This document shows, piece by piece, positions 35,058 through 43,511 of a stretch of DNA of 64,000 nt. The stretch is taken from contig DASXZP010000032.1 of NCBI GenBank assembly GCA_036501825.1, positions 423,628-487,627 of the forward strand, in the 5' to 3' direction. Source of the stretch: JAFECT01 sp036501825 (GTDB taxonomy: Bacteria; Pseudomonadota; Alphaproteobacteria; Caulobacterales; Caulobacteraceae). The notes beneath the pieces were generated by a model that saw only the letters and a list, made by a program, of their open reading frames with translations, made no database searches and had not been told where the DNA came from. How positions within the stretch are numbered: the first letter of the stretch is position 1; each line of letters starts with the position of its first letter. A program made the position numbers and the translations under genes.

Positions 35058-35533
35058 GCGACGCGATGATCCGGCCGGCGCCGGTGGTGAAAACGGTGGT
35101 CGTGCGCACGACACCCGAACACGCCTTCGAGACCTTCACCGTCAACATGGGCAAGTGGTGGCCCAAGACCCACTCGACCGCAGCCTCGCCCCAGAAGCAG
35201 GTGGTGATGGAGCCCCGCGACGGCGGTCGCTGGTACGAGATCGGTGAGGACGGCTCGGAGACCGAATGGGGCAGCGTGGTGGCGTGGGAAGCGCCGCGGC
35301 GCGTGCTGCTGGCGTGGCAACTGAACGGCGATTTCAAGTACGACAAGGACTTCGTGACTCACGTCGAGGTGTTGTTCACGCCGGAAGACGACGGTGCGAT
35401 CCGCGTGACCCTGGAACATCGCGACCTGGAACGTTACGGCGACAAGACTACCCCCACGCGCGCCGCGCTGGACAGCGACGGCGGTTGGAGCGGCATGATG
35501 GGGCTCTACAAGGCCGCGGCGGAAGCGAATTGA
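35054..35533 (+). CDS. SRPBCC (AHSA1-like) domain protein
   Basis: The 159-residue product is a START/Bet v 1-like fold: VVVRTTPEHAFETFTVNMGKWWP, EPRDGGRWYEIGEDGSETEWG, VLLAWQLNG, TLEHRDLERYG and the final GGWSGMMGLY are AHSA1-type. Such proteins bind a hydrophobic ligand or act as Hsp90-like cofactors. Coupled to the ArsR gene by a 4-base overlap, as in many genomes; the ligand is unknown. Confidence 0.9.
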   Translation: MSDAMIRPAPVVKTVVVRTTPEHAFETFTVNMGKWWPKTHSTAASPQKQVVMEPRDGGRWYEIGEDGSETEWGSVVAWEAPRRVLLAWQLNGDFKYDKDFVTHVEVLFTPEDDGAIRVTLEHRDLERYGDKTTPTRAALDSDGGWSGMMGLYKAAAEAN

Positions 35534-35542
35534 CGGGCGCGA

Positions 35543-35700
35543 TCTCCGCCCTTTGGGCGGAGACAGGCGCGCAACGCGCGCCAGAGGCGGGCAACCGCGC
35601 GACGTGGGAAGGTTGGCGTTGCGATGCTCGTCGCTTGGCGTGGCGGCGGCGGCCCTCCTCTGCTCGCTGACGCGAGCGGTCTCCCCCCAGAGGGGGGAGA
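35543..35700. repeat. Long intergenic repeat, type E copy 1
   Basis: This 158-bp element begins with the stem TCTCCGCCCTTTGGGCGGAGA, contains GGAAGGTTGGCGTTGCG in the middle, and ends with TCTCCCCCCAGAGGGGGGAGA. A second copy in the same orientation is at 43970-44129. Confidence 0.85.
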
Positions 35701-35716
35701 GGGCGCGGTTTTTTTT
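35680..35716 (+). terminator. Possible terminator at the end of repeat E1
   Basis: The final stem of repeat E1 (CTCCCCCCAGAGGGGGGAG) is followed by GGGCGCGG and eight T residues. It would end transcription from the ArsR-SRPBCC pair. The T run overlaps the stop codon of lolD, which runs the other way. Confidence 0.5.
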
Positions 35717-36416
35717 AGAAAGTCTGGCTCTTCGCCGCGCGTTCTTCCAGCCGGCCGTCCTTGAGCGCGAAGACGCGGTCCATGTAGCCCGCGAGTTCCA
35801 TGTTGTGGGTGGCGATGAGGGCGGCGACGCCTTCGCGGCGGACGAGGTCGTGCAGGGCCTGGAACACGGACTTTGACGTGGTGGGGTCGAGGTTGCCTGT
35901 GGGTTCGTCGGCGAGGACCAGGCGCGGACGGTTGGCCAGCGCGCGGGCGACGGCGACGCGCTGTTGTTCGCCGCCGGACATCTGGGCGGGCTGGTGGTCA
36001 GCGCGCTGGTCGATGCCGAGTTGCTGCAACAAAGCCATGGCGCGTTCGCGCGCGCTCGCGAGGGTCTGCCCCGCAATGCGCATCGGCAGGGCGACGTTGT
36101 CCAGCGCGGTGAACTCGGGCAGCAGGTGGTGGAACTGATAGACGAAACCGAGTTCGCCCAGACGCAGACGCGTGCGTTCATGCTCCTCGAGGTCGCCGCA
36201 CTCGTGACCGGCGATGACGATGCGCCCTTCGTTCGGGTGTTCGAGCAGGCCCGCGGCGTGCAGCAATGATGACTTGCCCGAGCCCGACGGGCCGATGAGG
36301 CCGACCAGCTCGCCGGCGTTCACGTCGAGGTCGACGCCCGACAGCACCTCGAGGCGGCCGTTGGCTACGGGATAGCTGCGGCACAGGCCGCGGATTTGCA
36401 GGACCAGCTCACTCAT
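35715..36416 (-). CDS. lolD: Lipoprotein-releasing ABC transporter ATP-binding protein LolD
   Basis: LolD powers extraction of lipoproteins from the inner membrane for delivery by LolA. The 233-residue product has Walker A GPSGSGKSS, the signature MSGGEQQRVAVARALANRP and Walker B LVLADEPTGNLDP. The N-terminus is SELVLQIRGLCRSYP. The ATG at 36416 overlaps the lolC stop by 8 bases, which fixes the start over a longer frame. In relatives dnaE usually follows; here the next gene on this strand is 8 kb away. Confidence 0.95.
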   Translation of the reverse strand: MSELVLQIRGLCRSYPVANGRLEVLSGVDLDVNAGELVGLIGPSGSGKSSLLHAAGLLEHPNEGRIVIAGHECGDLEEHERTRLRLGELGFVYQFHHLLPEFTALDNVALPMRIAGQTLASARERAMALLQQLGIDQRADHQPAQMSGGEQQRVAVARALANRPRLVLADEPTGNLDPTTSKSVFQALHDLVRREGVAALIATHNMELAGYMDRVFALKDGRLEERAAKSQTF

Positions 36417-37698
36417 AGCGGAGCGCTTCCACCGGATCGAGGCGCGAGGCGTTCCAGGCCGGCGGCAGGGTGGCGATACAGGCTGCAAGGAGCGACCAAC
36501 CGACCACGAACACGACTTCCAGCGGGTCGATACGCGCGGGGATATGTGACAGGAAATAGACGTCGGAGGAGAAGACGTTCACCCCGAACACGTGTTCGAT
36601 CAGGCTCTGGATGTTCTGGATGAACAAACAGAACAGCACGCCCAGCACCAGGCCCGTGACCGTTCCGATGCCGCCCAGGGTCATGCCGGCGATGAAGAAG
36701 ATGCGCAGCACCGAGCCCTCGCCCGCCCCCATGGTGCGCAGGATCGCGATGTCGCGACCCTTGTTCTTCACCAGCATGATGATGCCGGTAATGATGTTCA
36801 GCGCCGCGATCAGCACCACGCACATCAGGATGATCAGCATGGCGTACTTCTCCACCTGCAGGGCGGTAAAGAAGCTGGAGTTGCTGTCGCGCCAGTCGGT
36901 GACCTGGGCGTCGTGGCCGGCGAGTTCGGCGATGCGTGACTTGATGGCGTCGAGGTGGTCGGGGTCCTTCACATTGACCGCGATCTGGTCCCACTGACCG
37001 TCCTTCCCGAACAGCAGCTGCGCCTGTTCGATCGGCATGAAGACGAAGGTCTGGTCGTACTCGGCCATGCCGATGGAGAAGAGACCGCCGACGATGTACG
37101 GCTTTTGCGTGGGCATGGCGCCCATCACCGTGGTCGTGCCCGACGGCGAGATGACGGTCACCGGCTGGCCCGCGGTCACGTTGAGAATATCGGCGAGGCG
37201 GTCGCCCAGCAGGATCTCGTCGCCGCCGTCCTCGCCGACGCCGAAGCCCGCGTCGGAACCGTGCTTGATGTTCTTGTGCACCATCGCGGTTTCGTAGAGC
37301 GTCTGACGCGGCACGCCGCGGACGATGGCGCCCTGCACTTGGCCGCCGCCCTGCAGCAGCGCCTGGTTCACCACCATGGGCGCCACCTGCACGACGCCGG
37401 GGATGCGCTTGATCTGGGCCACCAGGTTGTCGCGACCGGGCCCCTCGATCGGCGGCCCTTCCACATAGATGTGCGGATTGAAGCCGACGATGCGGGTCAG
37501 AAGCTCGCTGCGGAAGCCGTTCATCACCGAGGTGACGATGATCAGCACCATCACCGCCAGCGTAATCGCGATGGTCGAGATGATCGCGATCAGCGCGATG
37601 CCGCCGTCCTTACGCCGGGCGCGCAGATAGCGCATGGCGAGGCCGAACTCCCACGCGGAGAAGGCCGGCGCGGGTTTGATGGAGGACACGTCGTTCAT
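36409..37698 (-). CDS. lolC: Lipoprotein-releasing ABC transporter permease (LolC/E family)
   Basis: The 429-residue product is the inner-membrane permease partner of LolD. It has one N-terminal helix (IALIAIISTIAITLAVMVLI), a large periplasmic domain and three C-terminal helices. AMRYLRARRKDGG at the start and LRTMGAGEGSVLRIFFIAGM are typical. Alphaproteobacteria often have a single LolC/E-type permease that works as a homodimer, and no second permease gene is seen here. The assignment to C rather than E is by convention. Confidence 0.93.
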   Translation of the reverse strand: MNDVSSIKPAPAFSAWEFGLAMRYLRARRKDGGIALIAIISTIAITLAVMVLIIVTSVMNGFRSELLTRIVGFNPHIYVEGPPIEGPGRDNLVAQIKRIPGVVQVAPMVVNQALLQGGGQVQGAIVRGVPRQTLYETAMVHKNIKHGSDAGFGVGEDGGDEILLGDRLADILNVTAGQPVTVISPSGTTTVMGAMPTQKPYIVGGLFSIGMAEYDQTFVFMPIEQAQLLFGKDGQWDQIAVNVKDPDHLDAIKSRIAELAGHDAQVTDWRDSNSSFFTALQVEKYAMLIILMCVVLIAALNIITGIIMLVKNKGRDIAILRTMGAGEGSVLRIFFIAGMTLGGIGTVTGLVLGVLFCLFIQNIQSLIEHVFGVNVFSSDVYFLSHIPARIDPLEVVFVVGWSLLAACIATLPPAWNASRLDPVEALRYE

Positions 37699-37702
37699 GA
37701 CA

Positions 37703-37878
37703 GATCCTCCCCCGCGCGCAGCGCGTAGGGGAGGTGTCGGCCGACGGCCGACGGAGGGGCCGGCGCGACATTCGAAGGTTGGCGTTCTCGAGCGGCGATA
37801 ATCACCGCGCGTGGCGCCGGCCCCTCCACCGCCTGCGGCGGTCCCCCTCCCCTACGCGGCTTCGCCGCGGGGGAGGAT
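37703..37878. repeat. Long intergenic inverted repeat, type F
   Basis: The ATCCTCCCCCGCG and GCGTAGGGGAGG arm on the left pairs with CCTCCCCTACGCGG and CGCGGGGGAGGAT on the right. The interior has GAAGGTTGGCGTTCTCGAG, sharing GAAGGTTGGCGTT with type E. It fills the gap between proS and lolC. Confidence 0.8.
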
Positions 37879-37894
37879 TTTAGCGCTGCCGGGC

Positions 37895-39211
37895 TCACCC
37901 GCAGATCCGGTTGATCGCCGCGTCCAGCGACAGGTTCTGTTTTTCCCCGGTGGCCCGGCGTTTCAGTTCGACCGTGCCTTCCGCCAGGCCCTTGGGCCCG
38001 ACGATGAGCTGCCAGGGCAGGCCGATCAGGTCGGCGGTGGCGAACTTGCCCCCGGGTCGCTCGTCGGTGTCGTCGTAGAGCACGTCCTTGCCGCGCCTGG
38101 TCAGTTGCGCATACGCGTCCTCGCAGGCCGCGTTGCAGGCCGCGTCGCCGACGCGCAGGTTGATCACCGCCGCATCGAACGGCGCCACGCTGTCGGGCCA
38201 GATGATGCCGTTGTCGTCGTGCGAGGCTTCGATGATGGCGCCCACCAGGCGCGAAACGCCCACGCCGTAGGAACCCATCTGCACCGGACGCTCGACCCCG
38301 TCGGGACCGGCGACGACGGCCTTCATCGGCTTGGAGTATTTGTCGCCGAAGAAGAACACCTGGCCGACCTCGATGCCGCGGGCGCTGAGGCGCTTGTCGG
38401 CGGGGACCTCGCTGTCGAAACGCGCCGCGTCGTGCACGTCTTCGGTGGCGGCGTAGAGGCTGGTGTGCTTGTCGACGATGGGCTGCAGGTTGTCCCAGTC
38501 CACGCCGGCGCCGGGCGAGCCCATCTCCACCAGATCCTTGTGGCAGTAGACCTGGCTCTCGCCGGTGTCGGCCAGGATGATGAACTCGTGCGAGAGATCG
38601 CCGCCGATGGGGCCGGTTTCGGCGCGCATCGGCACCGACTGCAGGCCCATGCGTGCGAAGGTGTTCAGATAGGCGACGAACATGCGGTTGTACGCCTTGC
38701 GGCCCGCTTCCTCGTCGATGTCGAACGAGTACGCGTCCTTCATCAGGAACTCACGCCCGCGCATGACGCCGAACCGCGGCCGCTGCTCGTCGCGGAACTT
38801 CCACTGGATGTGGAAGAGATTCATCGGCAGCGCCTTGTAGCTGCGCACATAGGAGCGGAAGATCTCGGTGATCATCTCCTCGTTGGTGGGACCGTAGAGG
38901 AGTTCGCGTTCGTGGCGGTCGGTGATGCGCAGCATCTCCTGGCCGTAGTCGTCATAGCGTCCGCTCTCGCGCCACAGGTCGGCGAGCTGCAGCGTCGGCA
39001 TCAACAGTTCGACGGCGCCGGCGCGCACCTGCTCCTCGCGCACGATCTGTTCGATCTTCTTCAGCACCGCCAGACCCAGCGGCAGCCAGGCGTAGATGCC
39101 CGCCGCCTCCTGGCGCATCATCCCCGCGCGCAGCATCAGGCGGTGGGAGACGATCTGGGCGTCGCCCGGGGTCTCCTTCAGGACAGGCAGAAAGTAGCGC
39201 GACAGGCGCAT
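37895..39211 (-). CDS. proS: Prolyl-tRNA synthetase, short alphaproteobacterial type
   Basis: ProRS charges tRNA-Pro. The 438-residue product lacks the editing insertion found in the 570-residue E. coli enzyme; motif 2 (QWKFRDEQRPRFGVMRGREF) is followed directly by the core. Motif 3 is YGVGVSRLVGAI, and the C-terminal anticodon-binding domain includes GKFATADLIGLPWQLIVG. The start SRYFLPVLKETPGDA is family-like. It sits upstream of lolC-lolD, the conserved order in alphaproteobacteria. Confidence 0.96.
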   Translation of the reverse strand: MRLSRYFLPVLKETPGDAQIVSHRLMLRAGMMRQEAAGIYAWLPLGLAVLKKIEQIVREEQVRAGAVELLMPTLQLADLWRESGRYDDYGQEMLRITDRHERELLYGPTNEEMITEIFRSYVRSYKALPMNLFHIQWKFRDEQRPRFGVMRGREFLMKDAYSFDIDEEAGRKAYNRMFVAYLNTFARMGLQSVPMRAETGPIGGDLSHEFIILADTGESQVYCHKDLVEMGSPGAGVDWDNLQPIVDKHTSLYAATEDVHDAARFDSEVPADKRLSARGIEVGQVFFFGDKYSKPMKAVVAGPDGVERPVQMGSYGVGVSRLVGAIIEASHDDNGIIWPDSVAPFDAAVINLRVGDAACNAACEDAYAQLTRRGKDVLYDDTDERPGGKFATADLIGLPWQLIVGPKGLAEGTVELKRRATGEKQNLSLDAAINRICG

Positions 39212-39354
39212 GGGCGAGTATCCGCTTCGAAACAGAGGGTTCCCTTAGCCCGCCAGGGGTCGCGGGTGCAACGGGGCCGGCCGGGTCCCGACTGGTGGCG
39301 GCAGACTTGGCCGTTAGAATGGCAGAGAGCTTCCTTCCTGCGAGGAACACGGCC

Positions 39355-40269
39355 TTGAAATCATTAAATTTCGCCATTGCCCTGTTCCTGGCCGCCGCTG
39401 CCTCGGCCGCCGGGGCTCAGGATGCGGTCAAACCCGACGCCAGACTGGGGCCGCCTGCCGCGGGTGCGACCACCCCGCCGGTGACTGTGCCAGGGGTTAC
39501 GGTGACCGCGCGCCGGCCGCATTCGGCCACCCTCGAAGAGGCGTCGAGGCAGTACGTGGAATCCCACGTGGTCGAGGCGCCCATCGCGCACCACCTGCTG
39601 CGTTGGCAGGATCCGATCTGTCCGATGACCGCCGGCCTGCCTGCCGCGTACAACGCCTTCATCAGCCAGCGCGTGTTGAATACGGCGAAGGCGATCGGGG
39701 CGCCGGTCGCCGACCCGCACAAACCCTGCAGAACGAACGTGCTTATCGTGTTCACGACCGAGCCGCAGGCCTACCTCGACGAGATCGCGACCAAGCATCC
39801 GCAGTTGCTGGGCTGGCACTACGCGTCGCAGACCCACCGGCTGAAGTCGTTCAACCATCCGATCGAGTCCTGGTACGTCACCGCGTCGAAGACCGAAGGC
39901 GGCGACGAGCAGGTCGATTCCGTGTGGGGCAACGGCGAAAACGTCACGCCCTACAACAGCACCCTGGTGCGCGCGCTGATCGTGGTCGATTGGAACAAGG
40001 CCCAGGACTTCGAAGTCGGCACCATCGGCGACTATGTCGCCATGCTGACTCTGTCCCAACCCCATCGCGCGGCGGTGGCGACGTGCAACGACCTGGCAAG
40101 CATCCTCGATCTGCTGAGCGACAACTGCGCCGAGACCGACAAGCCCAAGGGGCTGACCGAACCCGACCTGGCCTTCCTGAAAGCGCTCTACGACATCGAC
40201 CCGCGCAAGCGCACCGAGTTCGCGCGGCAAGCCATCGCGCGACGGGTCGTCGACGCCCTGAAGCACTGA
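39355..40269 (+). CDS. Exported hypothetical protein
   Basis: The 304-residue product has a signal peptide (LNFAIALFLAAAASAAGAQ) and a Pro-rich linker with GVTVTARRP. The larger domain includes RWQDPICPMTAGLP, KPCRTNVLIVFTTEPQAYLDEI and VVDWNKAQDFEVGTIGDYVAMLTL. I know similar unnamed proteins from Caulobacter relatives, but no function. The TTG at 39355 gives a clean signal peptide, with GAGGAAC upstream; the ATG at 39319 gives 12 extra residues. Confidence 0.75.
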   Translation: MKSLNFAIALFLAAAASAAGAQDAVKPDARLGPPAAGATTPPVTVPGVTVTARRPHSATLEEASRQYVESHVVEAPIAHHLLRWQDPICPMTAGLPAAYNAFISQRVLNTAKAIGAPVADPHKPCRTNVLIVFTTEPQAYLDEIATKHPQLLGWHYASQTHRLKSFNHPIESWYVTASKTEGGDEQVDSVWGNGENVTPYNSTLVRALIVVDWNKAQDFEVGTIGDYVAMLTLSQPHRAAVATCNDLASILDLLSDNCAETDKPKGLTEPDLAFLKALYDIDPRKRTEFARQAIARRVVDALKH

Positions 40270-40276
40270 GTGCGGG

Positions 40277-40537
40277 TCAGTATTGGATGAACGGGAGCAC
40301 GTGGCTGAACAGCACCGCGTAGATCACCACGAAGACGATGGCTGAGACCCAGGAGGTGGTGATCGCCTTCTTGACCAGGTTCGGATTGACCGGCGCGCCG
40401 GGGTCGCCGCCGTCCTTCAGGTCGATGCCCATCTCGGCATGGCTCTTCACCCCCAGCGGCAGGACAGCGAAGACGACGACCCACCAGATGGTCGCGTAGA
40501 TGGCCAGCATGGTGAAGGGGTTGAGCAGTTCGTGCAT
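40277..40537 (-). CDS. DUF1467 family small membrane protein
   Basis: The 86-residue product has two helices (LAIYATIWWVVVFAVLPLGV and WVSAIVFVVIYAVLFSHVLP) joined by a loop with GIDLKDGGDPGAPVNPNLVKKA. DUF1467 members in alphaproteobacteria are usually found next to methylmalonyl-CoA epimerase and proS, as here. The function is unknown. Confidence 0.9.
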   Translation of the reverse strand: MHELLNPFTMLAIYATIWWVVVFAVLPLGVKSHAEMGIDLKDGGDPGAPVNPNLVKKAITTSWVSAIVFVVIYAVLFSHVLPFIQY

Positions 40538-40605
40538 GGCCCTGACCTAGCGCGAAATCGGGGCGGACCCAAGGCCCTTCGCCCAGGCCCGGATCAGACC
40601 CTGGA

Positions 40606-40950
40606 TCAGGCCGCGACGTCTTTGCAGTTGAACTTCGAATGGCTCGAATCGAAGACCAGGGCGCCTTGGACCGTGCAGCGCTGGTGGGAGACCTGGTGGC
40701 CGTCGGGGTCATGGATGGCGAGTTCGTACTGGTTCGACGTCCCGTCCAGGTGGGTGGCGTCCAGGCCCCAGCTCTTGCAGGCTTCCACGGTCTTCAGCCG
40801 TGCGGTCAGGACCTGGGTCTTGCCGTCCTTGAAGTTGGTCACCGCCAGGGTGCACTGGAAGGGACCCTGCACGGTCTCCTGGGCTGGGGCCTGGCTCCAA
40901 GCCGCCGAGGTCATCATCACCGCCGCCAGTCCGATCATGAGGCGCTTCAT
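40606..40950 (-). CDS. Small secreted hypothetical protein
   Basis: The 114-residue product has a signal peptide (LMIGLAAVMMTSAAWSQ), then QGPFQCTLAVTNFKDGKTQVL, EACKSWGLDATHLDG, VSHQRCTVQGALVF and FNCKDVAA, with four Cys likely in two disulphides. I recognise no family. The ATG at 40950 follows GGGAGAAACGCC. It is between DUF1467 and the epimerase on the same strand. Confidence 0.7.
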   Translation of the reverse strand: MKRLMIGLAAVMMTSAAWSQAPAQETVQGPFQCTLAVTNFKDGKTQVLTARLKTVEACKSWGLDATHLDGTSNQYELAIHDPDGHQVSHQRCTVQGALVFDSSHSKFNCKDVAA

Positions 40951-41024
40951 GGCGTTTCTCCCGTTTGGAGCCCCCTCCTGGAACGCGGCTAAGCTTGAAT
41001 TCCGGCGCATCAGTGGCCCCGTGA

Positions 41025-41444
41025 TCAATGGGCCTGCGGTTTCTGCATCAATTCGATCAGCACGCCCCCCATGTCCTTGGGGTGGACGAAGATCACCGGG
41101 ACGCCGTGGGCCCCGATGCGCGGCTCGCCCGAGCCCAGGATCGTGCAGCCCTTGGCCCGCAGGTCGTCGCGGGCGGCTAAGATGTCGTCGACCTCGAAAC
41201 AGACGTGATGCTGGCCGCCCTTGGGGTTCTTGGCCAGGAAGCCGTGCAGGGGCGACTGCTCGCCGAGAGGCTCGATCAGCTCGATCTGGCTGTTGGGCGT
41301 GTCGACGAAACAGACCCACACCCCCTGTTCCGGCAGGGCGAACTTGGCGTGGATTTTGGTGGCGCCGAGGAGGTCGCGATAGAGCTTCACCGCCTCGTCG
41401 ATAGACGGGGTCGCAACCCCGACGTGGTTCAAGCGTCCGATCAT
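41025..41444 (-). CDS. mce: Methylmalonyl-CoA epimerase
   Basis: This enzyme interconverts the 2R and 2S forms of methylmalonyl-CoA in propionate metabolism. The 139-residue vicinal-oxygen-chelate fold has GRLNHVGVATPSIDEAVKLY, the metal ligands H7, E56 (NSQIELIEP), H80 (GGQHHVCFEV) and E132 (GGVLIELMQK). Its start overlaps the stop of the upstream hydrolase gene as ATGA, so the two are translated together. Confidence 0.93.
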   Translation of the reverse strand: MIGRLNHVGVATPSIDEAVKLYRDLLGATKIHAKFALPEQGVWVCFVDTPNSQIELIEPLGEQSPLHGFLAKNPKGGQHHVCFEVDDILAARDDLRAKGCTILGSGEPRIGAHGVPVIFVHPKDMGGVLIELMQKPQAH

Positions 41445-42442
41445 GGGCGTCTTTTACGCGGTTTGTCGGCCGTCGCTAAGCCCGAGGCGCGCGCGTCGGA
41501 CACCACCTCACGGAAGGCCGCGAGGAACACGTCGGGCTTGTCCTGCTGGATCATGTGGCTGGCCCCGGCGACGATGCGGCGCTGGCCGCGGCCGGAGTCG
41601 CGGGCCTGGCTGAGAAGTTCGGCGCAGCGCACGTGATCGCCGCGATCGCCGCTCGGACCGCAGTCCTCATCCGCCTGCAGCAAGATCAACGGAATGTCGC
41701 CCAGCGACCTGCGCGCGGCGACCATCTCGTCGGATGAACGGCCGACCATGCTGAGGTCTTCGGATCGCAGGGTTTCGAACCACGCCGCGCGGCCCTCGTC
41801 CGCAGCGTAGCGCGCGTGCATGGCGTCCGACCAACCGGGCCCGAGCGCGGTCTCGATACAGCCATCCTTGCCGTGGGGCATGAGCGTCTGCGTGCGCGCA
41901 AGCACGGCGCAGCGCTGCATCAGACCGACATCCTCATCCGGCGCGCGCGTCCGTTGATAGATCCGCTCGGTCGGAGGGTCGAGCAGCAACAGGCCCGCGG
42001 TTTCGGAAGGGAATTTATAGGCGAACAAGCGCGCGTCGAACCCGCCAAGCGAATGGCCGACCAGGACAAAGGGGCCAGCCAGATGCGCTGCCTTCAACCC
42101 GTCGTGCAGATCCTTCACCTCGGCCGCCGTGTCGCGCGGCATCGGCCCGGGATCGCTGAACCCATAGCCGGCGCGGTCAATAACGCAGACCTTGGTCACC
42201 TTCGCCATCTCGCCCTGAAGGACGCGCCAGCCGATGTCTGGGATGTGCCAGCCTGGCGCGACGAGCACGACGGGTGCGCCTTCGCCCTCACAGAAGAAGT
42301 TGAGGTGACGACCGTCAGGCAGCACCGCCAGAGTCTGCGGCTTGAGATAGACGTCGCGGGCGTAATCGACCGGTTCTTGGCCCGCGACGGCGGCGAACGC
42401 AAGAAGCGTCAGCACGGCGGAAAACAAAGCGCGTCCGATCAT
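41441..42442 (-). CDS. Exported alpha/beta hydrolase
   Basis: The 333-residue product has a signal peptide (RALFSAVLTLLAFAAVAG) and an alpha/beta hydrolase fold: VLVAPGWHIPDIGW, VIDRAGYGFSDPGPMPRDT, the nucleophile in VGHSLGGFDARLFAYKFP, the acid in LQADEDCGPSG, and a His in AGASHMIQQDKPD. The closest class is the haloalkane dehalogenase or esterase-like group; the substrate is unknown. The ATG at 42442 begins the signal peptide; longer in-frame starts are discarded. The 4-base overlap with mce is unusual for a gene outside propionate metabolism. Confidence 0.82.
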   Translation of the reverse strand: MIGRALFSAVLTLLAFAAVAGQEPVDYARDVYLKPQTLAVLPDGRHLNFFCEGEGAPVVLVAPGWHIPDIGWRVLQGEMAKVTKVCVIDRAGYGFSDPGPMPRDTAAEVKDLHDGLKAAHLAGPFVLVGHSLGGFDARLFAYKFPSETAGLLLLDPPTERIYQRTRAPDEDVGLMQRCAVLARTQTLMPHGKDGCIETALGPGWSDAMHARYAADEGRAAWFETLRSEDLSMVGRSSDEMVAARRSLGDIPLILLQADEDCGPSGDRGDHVRCAELLSQARDSGRGQRRIVAGASHMIQQDKPDVFLAAFREVVSDARASGLATADKPRKRRP

Positions 42443-42586
42443 CCGGGGATATAGCCACGCGCCGGGCGGCAAGGAAAGAGTCCCCCTCCCCCGCTCGCGG
42501 ACGAGGGAGGGGGTGCACGGCTCGGCGTCGAGGGGGCCAGACGCGAAAGCCGTCATCGCGGTTGGGACGCGATGTTCGTTCGGGCG

Positions 42587-43387
42587 TCAGCGGCGGATGG
42601 CGGCGTCCGCGCGCAGCCACGGCGCCCAGGTCTTGGCGAGGTAGCAGGGATAGGCGGACTTCTGGCGCTCTGACGCGGCCGCATCGACGTCGACGACGAG
42701 CAACGGTTGCTGCGCCGAGGTCACGCCGACCAGCGCGCCGGTCGGATCGAACACGAAACCGCCGCCGTCGAAGCGCGCGCCGTTGCGCGACACGCCCGCA
42801 CGGTTCGAACTCACCACCCAACACCCCGAGACGATCGCAGCCATCTTGCCGGCCGCCAGCCAGATGTCCTGGCTTCCGGTAGTGCGCGGAATGGCGATGA
42901 CGTGGGCGCCGCGCGAGGCATAACGGCGCGCGTGCTCGGTGAACATGGCGTCGGTGCACAGCAGGGCGCCCAGGCGAAGGTCCTCCAGATCGACCGTGCG
43001 AAAACCGCCGCGGCCGCTGGCGAACCAGTCCTCCTCGTACCAGCCGGGCTCCGACGGCAGATGGACTTTGCGATGCACGACCCGCACGGCGTCGCCGGCG
43101 ACGAGCACCGCCTCGTTGACCATTCGCTCGCGCCGAAGCGTCGGGCGCGAGGTGAGGACAGCCGGAGCCAGGAGCGCCAGGGCCTTCAATCCCGCTACGT
43201 GGCCCGCAACGTTCGCTACAGCGGACGCGCGGTCAAACACATCGGCGTCCGCCAGCCACCGGCCAAAGGGCAGTTCATTGGTCACCAGCAGGTCGAGCTC
43301 CGCTTCGGTGACCGTTTCACCGAGCGCCGTCCAGGCCGGTCCCTCCGGCGCCAGATCTTCCGGCCATTCCACCACGCCGACACGCAT
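42587..43387 (-). CDS. Carbon-nitrogen hydrolase (nitrilase superfamily)
   Basis: These enzymes cleave amides or nitriles with a Glu-Lys-Cys triad: E38 (LVTNELPFG), K107 (VHRKVHLPSE) and C144 (GALLCTDAMF). The 266-residue length is normal. VAIPRTTGSQDIWLAAG-like sequence and SNRAGVSRNGARFDGGGFV follow. The ATG at 43387 (RVGVVEWPE) was chosen; ATG 43399 adds four residues. It is divergent from an Lrp-type gene with a shared palindrome between them, so it is probably its target. Confidence 0.85.
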   Translation of the reverse strand: MRVGVVEWPEDLAPEGPAWTALGETVTEAELDLLVTNELPFGRWLADADVFDRASAVANVAGHVAGLKALALLAPAVLTSRPTLRRERMVNEAVLVAGDAVRVVHRKVHLPSEPGWYEEDWFASGRGGFRTVDLEDLRLGALLCTDAMFTEHARRYASRGAHVIAIPRTTGSQDIWLAAGKMAAIVSGCWVVSSNRAGVSRNGARFDGGGFVFDPTGALVGVTSAQQPLLVVDVDAAASERQKSAYPCYLAKTWAPWLRADAAIRR

Positions 43388-43400
43388 GCGACTGAACATC

Positions 43401-43444
43401 CTTCCGCGAACGGACTTGACAGTCCGGAAGCGGAGACGATTGTG
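43401..43444. promoter_or_regulatory. Palindromic operator between the nitrilase-fold and Lrp-type genes
   Basis: CGGACT-TGAC-AGTCCG (43411-43426) is a perfect 6-bp inverted repeat whose centre contains TTGACA, a good -35 for the rightward gene. CTTCCG and CGGAAG flank it symmetrically, extending the dyad to 43401-43430. The -10 candidate ATTGTG at 43439 is weak. Confidence 0.5.
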
Positions 43445-43511
43445 ACGCGGGACACCGACCGCCGCTACAAACAAGACGGCGGAACACCCTGGCGAAACGC
43501 ACGAAGAACGC

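Noticed and set aside
42477..42560. GC-rich hairpin-like text (CCCCCTCCCCCGCTCGCGGA)
   Set aside because: It resembles part of a type F arm, but no second arm of adequate length is present, so I do not call a repeat.
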